Assembly: GCA_002699125.1 (NCBI GenBank)
Contig: PABI01000023.1
Span: 1-32,162 of the forward strand
Source of the DNA: Anaerolineaceae bacterium
GTDB lineage: Bacteria > Chloroflexota > Anaerolineae > Promineifilales > Promineifilaceae
DNA: 32,162 nucleotides
Reading direction: 5' to 3'
Position numbers and translations under genes: made by a program
In this document: piece after piece, positions 16,456 through 25,346 of the stretch
Position numbering within the stretch: the stretch's first letter is position 1
Layout of the letters: each line of letters opens with the position of its first letter
Notes under the pieces: model-generated
Databases searched by the model: none
What the model saw: the letters and a program-made list of their open reading frames with translations, nothing else
What the model was told of the DNA's origin: nothing

Positions 16456-16642
16456 GGTAACGGCCGTACTACACAGTCAAACATCCAACCACACAGTTGT
16501 AACCACAGAACCCAATGTTGGCGGCGAACCTTGCCGGTTAGTTTTGGCTGCTTGTAGGCCTGCGGAGGAGGGCTATTGCTCAGGTCTCTCTGGCAGTGGG
16601 GTTTGCTCACCTTGACGCTGCCGGAGGGAAACGGCCGTTACC
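16456..16642 (+). ncRNA. Putative structured RNA leader
   Basis: The perfect 12-bp pair GGTAACGGCCGT (16456-16467) and ACGGCCGTTACC (16631-16642) closes a domain of about 187 nt. TGGT/ACCA just outside can add four more pairs. Inside are a 9-bp hairpin CTCTGGCAG/CTGCCGGAG (16588-16626, one G-U) and a small CGGC/GCCG hairpin near 16523-16540. It begins about 8 nt after the predicted transcription start and ends about 30 nt before the AGAGGAAG ribosome site. It does not match a riboswitch or housekeeping RNA I recognise. An independent small RNA is the alternative. Confidence 0.4.
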
Positions 16643-16684
16643 AAACCATGCCTTATCCATTTTCAACCAGAGAGGAAGTGCCAG

Positions 16685-16876
16685 ATGGGAAATTATACGT
16701 TGAATGAAGTGATCAAACGCTGGACGCGTGGCGATATGACGACGGAGCAAGTGGTAGGCCAAACCTTGCTCATTTTGCAAGACATTGCCCGGCGGGTGGG
16801 GACGCTGGAAAAATTGCGCGAAGCCGATCGAAACGACGGCAAAATAGGAAACAGCGAGCCAGAAGAGGGAGGGTGA
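16685..16876 (+). CDS. Small protein of unknown function (63 aa)
   Basis: 63 residues with a strong ribosome site (AGAGGAAG, about seven bases upstream), its own promoter and a terminator six bases after the stop, so it is probably a real monocistronic gene. Residues 5-45 are predicted helical (TLNEVIKRWTRGD, then TTEQVVGQTLLILQDIARRV), and the tail is charged and Gly/Glu-rich. No membrane segment or cysteine. I do not recognise the family. Confidence 0.65.
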   Translation: MGNYTLNEVIKRWTRGDMTTEQVVGQTLLILQDIARRVGTLEKLREADRNDGKIGNSEPEEGG

Positions 16877-16881
16877 GGGAA

Positions 16882-16917
16882 AAGAGGCTGGGCAATTTGC
16901 TCAGCCTCTTCGTTTTT
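16882..16917 (+). terminator. Rho-independent terminator, probably bidirectional
   Basis: Twelve-pair stem AAGAGGCTGGGC / GCTCAGCCTCTT (one G-U) with loop AATTT, followed by CG and five T on the plus strand. On the minus strand the stem is followed by TT and a C-rich stretch, weaker. The T-run overlaps the last codons of the convergent kinase gene (stop at 16918-16916). Confidence 0.85.
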
Positions 16918-19900
16918 AAGGAACGTCTTGAGCGCAGCGGAAACCGATATCGACGTCAAACGTGTTGGCCCCAACAACAAAGCGGCGGCTTGTGGTAAAG
17001 AAGGCTCCGTTGGTGTTGTCGAAGCTGCCACCTCGATAAATTTGGCTGCTGCCGGAATCCAGGTTGACTGGATTGTTTTCTGGGGAGTTGGCATAGAAAT
17101 TGCCGTCGAACCGATCCAGCACCCATTCATTGACGTTGCCCGCCATGTTGTAAACGTTAAACGGACTGGCACCTTCAGGGAATTCATCCACCGGTTCGGT
17201 GTCCAGCGAACTGGCGGCCGATAGTGTGGCATCAAACGCATTGCCCCAGGGCCAGGTGAAGTTGTCGGGTCCGCTGGCGGCAAATTCCCATTCAGCTTCA
17301 GTTGGCAGCCGCTGTCCGGCCCAGGTGCAGTAGGCGTTGGCCTGGTTCCAGGTGACGCCCATCACCGGATAGTTAGCAAAGGTGGGATCGTCCCGGTAGC
17401 CTGCGCGGCGGAAAGAGTTGCGCAAATTGGCCTGGGTGCAGCCGCCTTCGGCCACACACGCCTGATATTCTTCATTGCTCACTTCAAACAGGTCAATAAA
17501 GTAGGGATCGAGCGTGACGGGATGTTCCGGGCGCTCATTGGGTTCGCCCGTTTCCGAACCCATCAAAAAGCTGCCGCCAGGAATGAGGACCATGCCTTCG
17601 GGAACCGGAATTTGGGTGGGTTCCGGCGTGGGCGATGGATCCAGAGTGGCCGTGGGTTCAGTTTCGGCCACGGTCGTTTCCGTTGGTTCTTCTATTTCCG
17701 CGGTAGCCGTTGGCGCGGCATCTTCAGGGGTTTCAGCCGCTTCGGTTGGCTCCGCCTGCACTACCTCACCTGTGTCCTGGGCGATGGTTTCATTGATTTC
17801 CAGGACGGTGAGCGCGTCGTAATGGATGTGGGCCCGGGTCTCATCAAACGTTTCCACGTAGAAGCCAAAGTCGCCGCTGCTGTAGCTGCTGTCTGTGAGG
17901 GTGGTGATGATACGGCCGTTCACAAAAAAGGAAAATGTGCTGCCACTGGCATCTACCCGCAGGGTGTCGGCCGTTTCCACAGAGCCACCTTGTAAGGAAT
18001 CTACAGAGCCGCTCTGCACCGTTTCCAGTCCATTGTTGGTGGCTTTAAGCACGGCCCATTGGCCAGAGCGCGGTGCAACGGTGAAGGCATAAAACTGACG
18101 GCTATCCACCTGGCGCAGCAGCAAGCCATAGCGATATTCGCCGGTTTCTGTTTCCAGAATGTCTACAAATATACGCGCTTCCATCCCGATATTTGTGACA
18201 TCAGAACCAAAAACGGCCGTCGCTATCTGATTCGCTCCCGTTGCTTCCACATGATAATAGTCAGGCGGATGATAACCGCGCCACGCCGTATCTTCTTTTA
18301 GGTCTGGCCAGCCGCTCTCGGGATTGCTAAAGTCATCTTGCAGCACAATGGCATCATCGGGCACAGCTTCTACTTCTGTAGCGGCGCAGCGCACGCCAGT
18401 GGAAGCAATCATGGTGGGCAAATTGGGATTTCCTTGCAGCCGGTAAGCCATATCTTTCAAGAAATCAAACGCGCCGCCACGGGCCACCTGTTGACCGTCG
18501 GGAACGGCCGTATACGGCTCATCGACCCATTCCCACACGTTGCCGGCCATGTCGAACACGCCGAAGCTGCTGCGGTTGGGCGGGATGCTGCCACTGGCAT
18601 ACGTGTTGTCGCTGGGTAAATTGACGCTTGTCTGGCTGTCGCCCCAGGGAAACAGAAGGCTCTGTGCGCCACGCGCGGCCACTTCCCACTCTGCTTCTGT
18701 GGGCAGCCGTTTGTTTTGCCAGGCGCAATAATCATTGGCGTTTTCCCAGGTGAGGCCGCGCACAGGATGATCATCTTCACCAACCGGCGGTGTTTCGCCG
18801 GACCAATTGCTGGGTGGCGCAACATCGTTTTCAGCCAGGAATGCGGCGTATTGGCTGTTGCTCACTTCAAAGCGATCCAGCCAAAAAGGCTCCAATGTGA
18901 CCTGTTGCGGTTCGGCGTACTGGCTGCCGCTTAGATCGGCCCCAATGGTGTAGGTGCCGCCAGGAATTTGCACCATGCCCTGCGAGCTGGGTAAATCTGC
19001 AAGCAGGCCTGGCAGCAGAAGAATGGCGGCAACAATGATGGCCAATAGGGCAATTCCTCCCAGCGCCAGCGGCAGCCAGCGTCGGCCCGTTTCTTCCTGT
19101 GTTTGGTCGGGCACGATAAGCCGTTCCGTTGCGTCTGGTGGTGTTGTTACAGCCGTCTTCACTTCGGTGTCTGCGCTTTTTTTAGGCTCTGGCTGGGGTG
19201 TTGTTTTGGCTGGCGTGTCGCGGACGGCAGGCGGTGTGGTGTAAGCGGCCGTTTCCGCCCCCAGGTTCATTTGTCGCCCAACTTCGCGCAGGGCCATCGC
19301 CATTTCCACAGCCGACCCAAAACGCGCTTTGGGGTCTTTGGCCAGCGCTTTTTCCAGAATGGCATTAAATGCATCTGGCAAATTACTGTTAAACAACCGA
19401 ATATCTGGCAGCGGCTCATTGACGTGTTTCATCATCACCGTCAGGGCCGATTGACCCTCGTACGGCGGACGGCCACACGCCATTTCGTACAACATCACGC
19501 CCAAAGAATAGATGTCGGCCCGATGATCCACCTCATCCCCGACTACCTGCTCCGGAGCCATGTAAGCGGCCGTGCCAATGGTGGCGCCGGTGGCCGTATG
19601 GACCTGGCCACCGCCCACGATTTTGGCAATACCAAAATCCAGCAAGATGGGCTGGCCCAACAGGTTGATAATGACGTTAGACGGTTTCAGGTCGCGGTGA
19701 ACCATTTTGCGTTCATGGGCGTAGGCCACTGCTTCACACAAAGGCACCATGATTTGAATGGCTTCTTCCAGCGGCAGGCGCAGGCCGGCTTCCTTCAGAT
19801 CCTTCAGGCGCTTATCCAGCGGATTGCCGGCGATATATTCAAAGACGATGTAGTAAATGCTGCCGTCGTGATTAAAGTCGTGCACCAGCATAATGTTGGG

Positions 19901-20122
19901 ATGGCGCAATCGGGCCACAGCAGCGGCTTCTTGCTCAAAGCGCTTGACAAATTCTGGATGTTCAGAAAGGTGCGGGTGAATAATTTTGACGGCAACGGTG
20001 CGCTGCAAGTTTGGATCGATTGCTTTGTAGACGGAGGACATGCCGCCGCGCCCCAGCAGGGAGTCGATTGTATAGCGGCCACCAATCGTGCGACCGGTCC
20101 AGGTTGGTTGCGAATCACTCAT
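16916..20122 (-). CDS. Ser/Thr protein kinase with FGE - LamG-like - FGE ectodomain
   Basis: 1068 residues. The N-terminal PknB-type kinase (about 10-275) has the glycine loop GRGGMSSVY, catalytic lysine 46, HRDLKPSN, DFG and APE (MAPEQ), so it should be active. A Thr/Pro linker leads to one membrane helix near 350-375. Outside come a formylglycine-generating-enzyme-type domain (about 380-590), a LamG/concanavalin-like beta domain (about 595-765), a Pro/Thr/Glu-rich stalk and a second FGE-type domain (about 840-1068). Both FGE domains keep the fold motifs (LPTEAEWE, WPWG, NMAGNV.EWV, YRGG, GFRCA) but lack the catalytic paired cysteines, so they look like binding domains. GGAGA lies six bases before ATG 20122. 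It is 30 nt downstream of a paralogous kinase. Ligand unknown. Confidence 0.9.
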   Translation of the reverse strand: MSDSQPTWTGRTIGGRYTIDSLLGRGGMSSVYKAIDPNLQRTVAVKIIHPHLSEHPEFVKRFEQEAAAVARLRHPNIMLVHDFNHDGSIYYIVFEYIAGNPLDKRLKDLKEAGLRLPLEEAIQIMVPLCEAVAYAHERKMVHRDLKPSNVIINLLGQPILLDFGIAKIVGGGQVHTATGATIGTAAYMAPEQVVGDEVDHRADIYSLGVMLYEMACGRPPYEGQSALTVMMKHVNEPLPDIRLFNSNLPDAFNAILEKALAKDPKARFGSAVEMAMALREVGRQMNLGAETAAYTTPPAVRDTPAKTTPQPEPKKSADTEVKTAVTTPPDATERLIVPDQTQEETGRRWLPLALGGIALLAIIVAAILLLPGLLADLPSSQGMVQIPGGTYTIGADLSGSQYAEPQQVTLEPFWLDRFEVSNSQYAAFLAENDVAPPSNWSGETPPVGEDDHPVRGLTWENANDYCAWQNKRLPTEAEWEVAARGAQSLLFPWGDSQTSVNLPSDNTYASGSIPPNRSSFGVFDMAGNVWEWVDEPYTAVPDGQQVARGGAFDFLKDMAYRLQGNPNLPTMIASTGVRCAATEVEAVPDDAIVLQDDFSNPESGWPDLKEDTAWRGYHPPDYYHVEATGANQIATAVFGSDVTNIGMEARIFVDILETETGEYRYGLLLRQVDSRQFYAFTVAPRSGQWAVLKATNNGLETVQSGSVDSLQGGSVETADTLRVDASGSTFSFFVNGRIITTLTDSSYSSGDFGFYVETFDETRAHIHYDALTVLEINETIAQDTGEVVQAEPTEAAETPEDAAPTATAEIEEPTETTVAETEPTATLDPSPTPEPTQIPVPEGMVLIPGGSFLMGSETGEPNERPEHPVTLDPYFIDLFEVSNEEYQACVAEGGCTQANLRNSFRRAGYRDDPTFANYPVMGVTWNQANAYCTWAGQRLPTEAEWEFAASGPDNFTWPWGNAFDATLSAASSLDTEPVDEFPEGASPFNVYNMAGNVNEWVLDRFDGNFYANSPENNPVNLDSGSSQIYRGGSFDNTNGAFFTTSRRFVVGANTFDVDIGFRCAQDVP

Positions 20123-20152
20123 CTTGATTCTCCAGGTTGTTTGTGTGTGTGT

Positions 20153-22501
20153 TTACTCATCGCTGCAGGCGGGTGCCGGAATAAAGAGTTCCTTGCTGGT
20201 TGTGGCACCGTTCACAATGACGCTGCCGGTGCCCACAATCGCGCCACCGCCGCTGCTAACTTCAAACGTGATGTTATCATTTACGGCCGTTCCTACCAAT
20301 TCGCCTTCCCAATAATATTCAAACGTTCCGTTAACGCCTTGTGCCCGCATGTACACCATTTGGGTCCAGGCGCTGCCGTTGCATACCTCTGTGCCATCTA
20401 ATTGATAAATGTCCAAGCTAAGCGTTTCGCTTACGATGGGGGTCGTGGTGGGGTCAGCGGCAACGGTGCCGGTGCGAATGGGCAAGCTGTCTATGTCCCC
20501 TTCCCAGGTGAGCAGTTCGGCAAACACAAACCCTGCGTTGCCGTCTGTATCCCGAACATAGAGCCAATTGTTGTTGTCTGAGCGGCCCAGAATCGCCACC
20601 ATATCATTGACCATGACCACGGCGATCTCGGCAGCTTCGGCATCAGCCCGGGCGAAGATGGCTGCATTTTCATTAATGACCGCCATGTTTTCCGGCAGTG
20701 GTGTGGCGCTGGGTGTAAAGGTGATGGTGGGGGATGGTGTGCTGCTGGGAACGGCCGTCCCGGTAGCTGTAACCGTTGCTGTAGGAATTGCTGTTGCTGT
20801 TTCGGTTGGTGCAACTGTAGCTGTTTCAGTATTGGCGGCGATGGCGGCTAAAGTGGTGGGGGAGGAGACGGCCGATTCCACTTCATCACTGGCACCGGCC
20901 CCGTTGTTGCCCCACAAACTTGAAGCGCCAAAAATGAGCAGCAGCACGAGAGCAATGCCGCCCAAGGCCAGCAAAGGCGTTCGCCAACTTTTGCGATCTC
21001 GTTGTTGGATCATAGCTTGCGCCGTGTTGACAACCCCTTGCGAATCGGGGAAATTGCTGTCTGTGGCGGCAATTTGCGCCCAAGAGGCCAGGGTCTGCTC
21101 CGGGTTTTTCTGGGCCAGGGCGGCAATGGCCTGGCTGTATAAGTTGGCGCAAATACCTTCATTGGCGCGCTTAACCACGGCCAGCTTATCAGGAAAAGTC
21201 AGGTTACCACGTCGCTTTTCAATCGCTTCCCATTTGGCCAACGCCAACTGGTATTCGCGGTTGTCCAGGTGAACCAATGCTTCTTCGTACAGTTTGTTGA
21301 GGCGCGTTTTCAGGGCCAGGGTATCTAGCCCGGCGCGCGCCTGGGCTTCTATTTCGTCCAGTTCTGGTGGGGTTATGTCGCGCTCACGCAGGGATTTTAC
21401 GGCCGTTAAACTCTCTGAAAATTCACCGGCAGCCAGGGTCCGATTGGCCCGCTCCACTAATTGTTCTATGGCTTGTTGGCGCAGCTGCCTCGCTTTTTGC
21501 TCCTGGTAATCGGGATCGGCCCGGCAGAGTTCATCTAGCTTGTCCAGGCAGCGAGCAAACTCGCGTTCGTCGTATAAATCGCGGGCGTGCTGCCACATCA
21601 CCGTAAGCCGGTCCAGATGACGAGCCGCCAGGGTGTCGGTGGGGCTTTGCATTTGCAGGGCGGCTGTGCTGAGGGCGGCTGCCATTTCTTTAGCTGTTTG
21701 GAAGCGGTGGTCGGGATTTTTAGACAGGGCGCGCTCCAGGATGTTTACCAGCGAATTGGGTGTGTTGGTTTCTACCAGTTGAATGTCTGGCAAGGGGTCA
21801 TTGATGTGCTTGAGCATGATCTGGTAGGTGGAGTCGCTGTGGTACGGTGTTTCGCCGCTCAGCATTTCGTACATCATGATGCCCAGGGAATAGATGTCGG
21901 AGCGATGGTCTGTCTGGTCGCCGCGCACTTGCTCTGGTGACATGTATGCGGCCGTTCCCATTGCCGCCCCGGTTGCCGTATGCGAACGGCCGCCAATAAT
22001 CTTGGCGATGCCAAAATCCATGAGGATGGGCTCATTGAGCAGGTTGATCATCACGTTTGAAGGTTTCAGGTCGCGATGAATCATGCGCCGCTGGTGGGCA
22101 TAATCGACAGCATCACAAATAGTGGTGAGGATGCGAATGGTGTCGTTGAGCGGCAGGCGAATCCCGGCTGTTGTTAGCGCTTCGAGCCGTTTGGCCAATG
22201 TTTCGCCAGGCACATACTCCATCACCATGAAGTAAACGTCGCCTTCATGGTTGAAATCATGCACCTGAACGATGTTACTGTGCCGCAGCTGGGCAATAAC
22301 GGCCGCTTCTTGCTCAAACCGTTGGATAAACTCTTCGTTGTCGGACAAGTGTTGGTGGATGATTTTGATAGCGACTTTGCGGTGCAGGTTCGGGTCGTTG
22401 GCACGATAAACCGAAGACATGCCGCCGCGTCCTAAAATTGATTCAATTTCATACCGACCACCAATGGTACGGCCGATCCAGCTAGGTCCTATTGATGTCA
22501 T
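20153..22501 (-). CDS. Ser/Thr protein kinase with helical repeats, membrane helix and SH3b ectodomain
   Basis: 782 residues. Kinase domain about 10-275 with GRGGMSSVY, lysine 46, HRDLKPSN, DFG and SPEQ, closely similar to the downstream kinase (shared DPNL.R, RFEQEAA, VHDFNH). Residues about 300-500 are alpha-helical and TPR-like, cytoplasmic. A membrane helix follows at about 509-529, then a Thr/Ala/Pro-rich stalk, a bacterial SH3-type domain (about 605-670, with AIFARADAEA and WLYVRDTDGNAGFV) and a C-terminal beta-rich domain with two cysteines. SH3b domains often bind peptidoglycan, so cell-wall sensing is plausible but unproven. No clear ribosome site precedes ATG 22501. Confidence 0.9.
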   Translation of the reverse strand: MTSIGPSWIGRTIGGRYEIESILGRGGMSSVYRANDPNLHRKVAIKIIHQHLSDNEEFIQRFEQEAAVIAQLRHSNIVQVHDFNHEGDVYFMVMEYVPGETLAKRLEALTTAGIRLPLNDTIRILTTICDAVDYAHQRRMIHRDLKPSNVMINLLNEPILMDFGIAKIIGGRSHTATGAAMGTAAYMSPEQVRGDQTDHRSDIYSLGIMMYEMLSGETPYHSDSTYQIMLKHINDPLPDIQLVETNTPNSLVNILERALSKNPDHRFQTAKEMAAALSTAALQMQSPTDTLAARHLDRLTVMWQHARDLYDEREFARCLDKLDELCRADPDYQEQKARQLRQQAIEQLVERANRTLAAGEFSESLTAVKSLRERDITPPELDEIEAQARAGLDTLALKTRLNKLYEEALVHLDNREYQLALAKWEAIEKRRGNLTFPDKLAVVKRANEGICANLYSQAIAALAQKNPEQTLASWAQIAATDSNFPDSQGVVNTAQAMIQQRDRKSWRTPLLALGGIALVLLLIFGASSLWGNNGAGASDEVESAVSSPTTLAAIAANTETATVAPTETATAIPTATVTATGTAVPSSTPSPTITFTPSATPLPENMAVINENAAIFARADAEAAEIAVVMVNDMVAILGRSDNNNWLYVRDTDGNAGFVFAELLTWEGDIDSLPIRTGTVAADPTTTPIVSETLSLDIYQLDGTEVCNGSAWTQMVYMRAQGVNGTFEYYWEGELVGTAVNDNITFEVSSGGGAIVGTGSVIVNGATTSKELFIPAPACSDE

Positions 22502-22886
22502 GATGGGTTGAGCAAATTAAGAAAGTCGCGTAAAAGAAAATTGTTTTGCCGCGGTCATTGACTAAACGTACTGTGTCTCTATTTTCCTTAAAAAAACACA
22601 ATACCTCGTGAGCGTGCCTGTTTTCTGCGCACATTATGGCATATTCACTGGTTCATTTCCATAGTTTAAACCAGTGGGAAACATTTAACTGTAAAATGTA
22701 CGCAAAAACTTTTATGGTTTATTGTAAACCAATTTAAAAAAGTATCAGCAAATTGGTATGTTACGCAAGGCATCGCAGCAGCAAAAATGGGCTGTCTTGT
22801 TTAAATTAAGGTGCGCCAGCACCAAAATTTGCACAGAACAGCCCATTGATTTAGTTGAACGTTGGGATCAAACTAACGATTGCCGT
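22502..22886. other. Intergenic region, 385 bp, no gene seen
   Basis: A/T-rich gap between the SH3b kinase and the rhodanese gene. It holds CACTGGTT/AACCAGTG (22646-22653 and 22669-22676, 15-nt spacer), a small TGGTTTA/TAAACCA hairpin near 22714, and the terminator described separately. The kinase promoter should be here but no convincing -35/-10 pair was found. Confidence 0.6.
22783..22850 (-). terminator. Terminator-like hairpin downstream of the rhodanese gene
   Basis: On the minus strand AATGGGCTGT (22847-22838) pairs with ACAGCCCATT (22795-22786) and is followed by TTT, giving a run of five T. The 42-nt interior contains a GGTGC/GCACC hairpin. The large interior makes it an unusual terminator, but its position 40 nt after the rhodanese stop fits. 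Confidence 0.5.
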
Positions 22887-23825
22887 TTAATCTAAAACCA
22901 TATCGTAATATTTAACCCATTCCTGAGCGGCGCCATCAAAGATTTTTACATTTGTGTAGCCCAATTCCTGGGTTAATACATACCACCAGGAGCTGGCATA
23001 GCCGCCAACGCCGCAGTAGATAATAATTTCTTTGTGTCTGTTGTGGCCAATGACCGACGTGGCCAAGTCTTTAAGTTCTTCGTGTGATTTATAGGTGCCG
23101 TCGGCATTCCAGATGAGCGGCGTGGGGAGGGATACGGCCGTTGGAATATGTCCTGGTTGGTCGGCCCAGGGTTCAATCACCAGGCCATTGTATACGTCCG
23201 CATCGCGCGCATCGATCAGAATTGCACCGCCACGACTCTTGTTAATTTGTCTGTACACATAATCAATGGTGACAAACATTCTTCTGTTGATGCGGCCTCG
23301 GAATGTAACCGGGGTGATCTCGGGCGCATCCTGGGTTGTCGCTTTGCCTTCTTCTACCCATTTGGCGTAACCTCCGTCCAGAATGGTCACGTTTTTAACG
23401 CCGGCGTAAATCAATGTATCGGCCACTCTCGTTGCATTTGCTGAGGGATACGGCGGTTCGGCGGCGCCTTGGGTAACCACAACAACAAAGGAATGTTTTG
23501 TGATGCCCAATGCCCCAATGGCATTGAATAAATCTTCTTTGTCTGGCAGTTCGAGGAGTAGATCGTCTCGCATTGTTATCCAGGCGGAGAAGGGAACCTC
23601 GAAAGGCTCATTGATGGCCCCAGCAATGTGGCCTGCTTCATATTCAGCGCTGGTGCGAATGTCCAAGATAACCAGGTTGTTCAGATCGCTGTTAGCTTCT
23701 AACCAATCTGTGGAAACCGTAGCGGGTGTGGAGAAGTGCGCCGATGCTGTTTGCCCGCCAAATAAAAACAGCGCAGCGGCAAACAGCAAAAAACCCTTAA
23801 AAATAAATATCCATCTGTGTTTCAT
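22887..23825 (-). CDS. Exported tandem-rhodanese sulfurtransferase
   Basis: 312 residues from ATG 23825, with AAAGGTGG five bases upstream; an in-frame GTG at 23834 is less likely. The N-terminus is a signal peptide (KHRWIFIFKGFLLFAAALF core, cleavage near TASA). Two rhodanese domains follow. The N-terminal one has VVVVTQGA, with threonine where the catalytic cysteine would be, so it is inactive as usual. The C-terminal one has IIYCGVGG with the catalytic cysteine, which moves sulfane sulfur from thiosulfate or a similar donor to an acceptor. It appears to act outside the membrane and is a single-gene unit. Confidence 0.88.
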   Translation of the reverse strand: MKHRWIFIFKGFLLFAAALFLFGGQTASAHFSTPATVSTDWLEANSDLNNLVILDIRTSAEYEAGHIAGAINEPFEVPFSAWITMRDDLLLELPDKEDLFNAIGALGITKHSFVVVVTQGAAEPPYPSANATRVADTLIYAGVKNVTILDGGYAKWVEEGKATTQDAPEITPVTFRGRINRRMFVTIDYVYRQINKSRGGAILIDARDADVYNGLVIEPWADQPGHIPTAVSLPTPLIWNADGTYKSHEELKDLATSVIGHNRHKEIIIYCGVGGYASSWWYVLTQELGYTNVKIFDGAAQEWVKYYDMVLD

Positions 23826-23834
23826 TTTTCCCAC

Positions 23835-24187
23835 CTTTTTCGTGTCATTGCAACTTCATTGCAAAATAGGGTATTGATAAAGAATTAATGGATACGCATG
23901 TTATTTCAGTAAATGCGGCAGTGGCTCCTTACTTGGTGTAGCAAAGCTTTCCGGCTTTTACACCAATGGATATTATGGAAAAACATCCCCGGAATTTTTA
24001 TTTTAGATTCAGTGGAGAAAATGTCTCCCCCGCCCCGTTTTTAAACAACAATGTGTATCTAAATTGAAGTAGCCCCATCATATGCGACGCATTATAGCCC
24101 CGGCAACAGGACTAGACTCCTAATATGTGCCAGGATAAGTATTTCTTTTGGATGAATATAAATAGGGGGCAAATCTTAGTGTGAAGA
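23835..24187. other. Intergenic region, 353 bp, with a hairpin and a direct repeat
   Basis: No gene seen. A bulged 13-bp hairpin lies at 23933-23966: TTGGTGTA, then gc, then AAAGC, a 6-nt loop, GCTTT and TACACCAA. No T-run follows on either strand. Confidence 0.55.
23845..23864 (-). promoter_or_regulatory. Direct repeat TCATTGCAA upstream of the rhodanese gene
   Basis: TCATTGCAA at 23845-23853 and again at 23856-23864, spaced 11 bp, one helical turn. It lies about 20-40 bp before ATG 23825, where an operator would sit. No regulator is identified. Confidence 0.35.
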
Positions 24188-25234
24188 TTAACTGGATTGG
24201 GCGCTGCGCAGGCCATTAAGGAATGCCAGGACGTGCTGGGCCAATGTGTCTAAGCGGTAACCACCTTCTTGAATGACAACGGTGGGCAGGTTAAGCTGGC
24301 CTATCTGACGGCCGATTTCGCTAAAGTCCGGGGTGGTGAGCAAGAAGGTGCCGGTGGGATCGCCTTCTCCGGTATCAACGCCCAGGGAGATAATGAGAGT
24401 ATCGGGCACAAAGGCGCGGATGTGAATGAGGGCTTGATAGAGGGCAGCCAGGTAGGCGGGCGCCTTGGTGTTGGGGGGCAGCGGATAGTTGTGATTAAAG
24501 CCAAGGCCAGGTCCGTAGCCATATTCATCGGCAAAGCCCCAGTAAAACGGGTATTCATAGCGCGGATCGGCATGGATGGAGATGAAGAGGACGTCGGAAC
24601 GGCCGTAAAAAATTTCTTGTGTGCCGTTGCCGTGATGGTAATCTACATCCAGAATAGCCACGCGCTGCCCTTGCTGCACCAACCAGTTAGCGGCGATGGC
24701 GGCGTTGTTGAGGTAGCAAAAACCCCCGAACAGGTCAGCGGCGGCGTGGTGGCCCGGGGGACGGCACAATGCGTAAACCAGTTCTTCCTGGTTGGCTAAA
24801 CTGAGCGCGGCGGCGGAAACGGCCGTTTGTACACTCCAGTACGCCGCATTCCAGGTGCGCTCAAAAATGGGTGATGACGTATCAAAACAATATAGCCCCA
24901 ACTGGCCAAACACTGAGTATAAATGATGGTGCGTGCGCGGTCGCAGGCTAAACGTCTCCGGCAGGGCTACATCCCGTCCGGCTTCCAGCTTCATCTGTTC
25001 ATGCGCATTTTGCAGCAGCGTAATCATCTCGTGGGCATGGATATCCTGAATGGGCAAAAGGCCAAAATCGCCCGGATGGGAAATTGGCCCGAGGTTGGCC
25101 GCTGCCAGGGCATCATGGATGATTTGCCCGCGTGTCGCAACCTCCGTGTAATAGCGATTCCAATGTTCATCGTCCGGCCGATGCAGCCGTGCCGGATCGT
25201 GTTCAACGTGCTCAGGATAATAAAAAGTATGCAT
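24188..25234 (-). CDS. Histone-deacetylase-family protein, acetylpolyamine amidohydrolase-like
   Basis: 348 residues. The zinc-deacetylase core is intact: RPPGHHA with the histidine pair, FGGFCYLNNAAIAA, the metal-binding DVDYHHGNG, and a metal aspartate in LGVDTGEGDP. The GFNHNYPLPP segment and the overall length agree with acetylpolyamine amidohydrolases, which remove acetyl groups from acetylputrescine and related amines; an acetoin-utilisation type deacetylase is the alternative. It lies apart from the polyamine locus but would feed it. The start at ATG 25234 appears leaderless. Confidence 0.83.
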   Translation of the reverse strand: MHTFYYPEHVEHDPARLHRPDDEHWNRYYTEVATRGQIIHDALAAANLGPISHPGDFGLLPIQDIHAHEMITLLQNAHEQMKLEAGRDVALPETFSLRPRTHHHLYSVFGQLGLYCFDTSSPIFERTWNAAYWSVQTAVSAAALSLANQEELVYALCRPPGHHAAADLFGGFCYLNNAAIAANWLVQQGQRVAILDVDYHHGNGTQEIFYGRSDVLFISIHADPRYEYPFYWGFADEYGYGPGLGFNHNYPLPPNTKAPAYLAALYQALIHIRAFVPDTLIISLGVDTGEGDPTGTFLLTTPDFSEIGRQIGQLNLPTVVIQEGGYRLDTLAQHVLAFLNGLRSAQSS

Positions 25235-25241
25235 GCGCTAA

Positions 25242-25269
25242 TTTATACCTGCTATTGGGGAAACGACAA
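25242..25269 (-). promoter_or_regulatory. Promoter of the amidohydrolase gene, leaderless
   Basis: Minus strand TTGTCG (25269-25264), 16-bp spacer, TATAAA (25247-25242), then seven bases to ATG 25234. RNA would begin at about the ATG, and there is no ribosome-binding site. Confidence 0.6.
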
Positions 25270-25346
25270 TAAGAATGCGTTTACAAACGTTTTTGGAAAG
25301 GGATAGGCATCTGCAAGATTTGCTCGTTCACCAAAGAAAGTGAAAA

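Noticed and set aside
16456..16642. Structured leader as 6S RNA, SRP RNA or a known riboswitch
   Set aside because: Length and closing stem resemble 6S RNA, but I could not fit the central bulge or any conserved core, so no known name is given.
20139..20151. GT-dinucleotide run before the kinase start
   Set aside because: Too short to be more than chance or a minor slippage site.
19103..20401. 432-codon plus-strand open frame
   Set aside because: Antisense to the kinase domain and its gap; no recognisable domain and it crosses two real gene ends.
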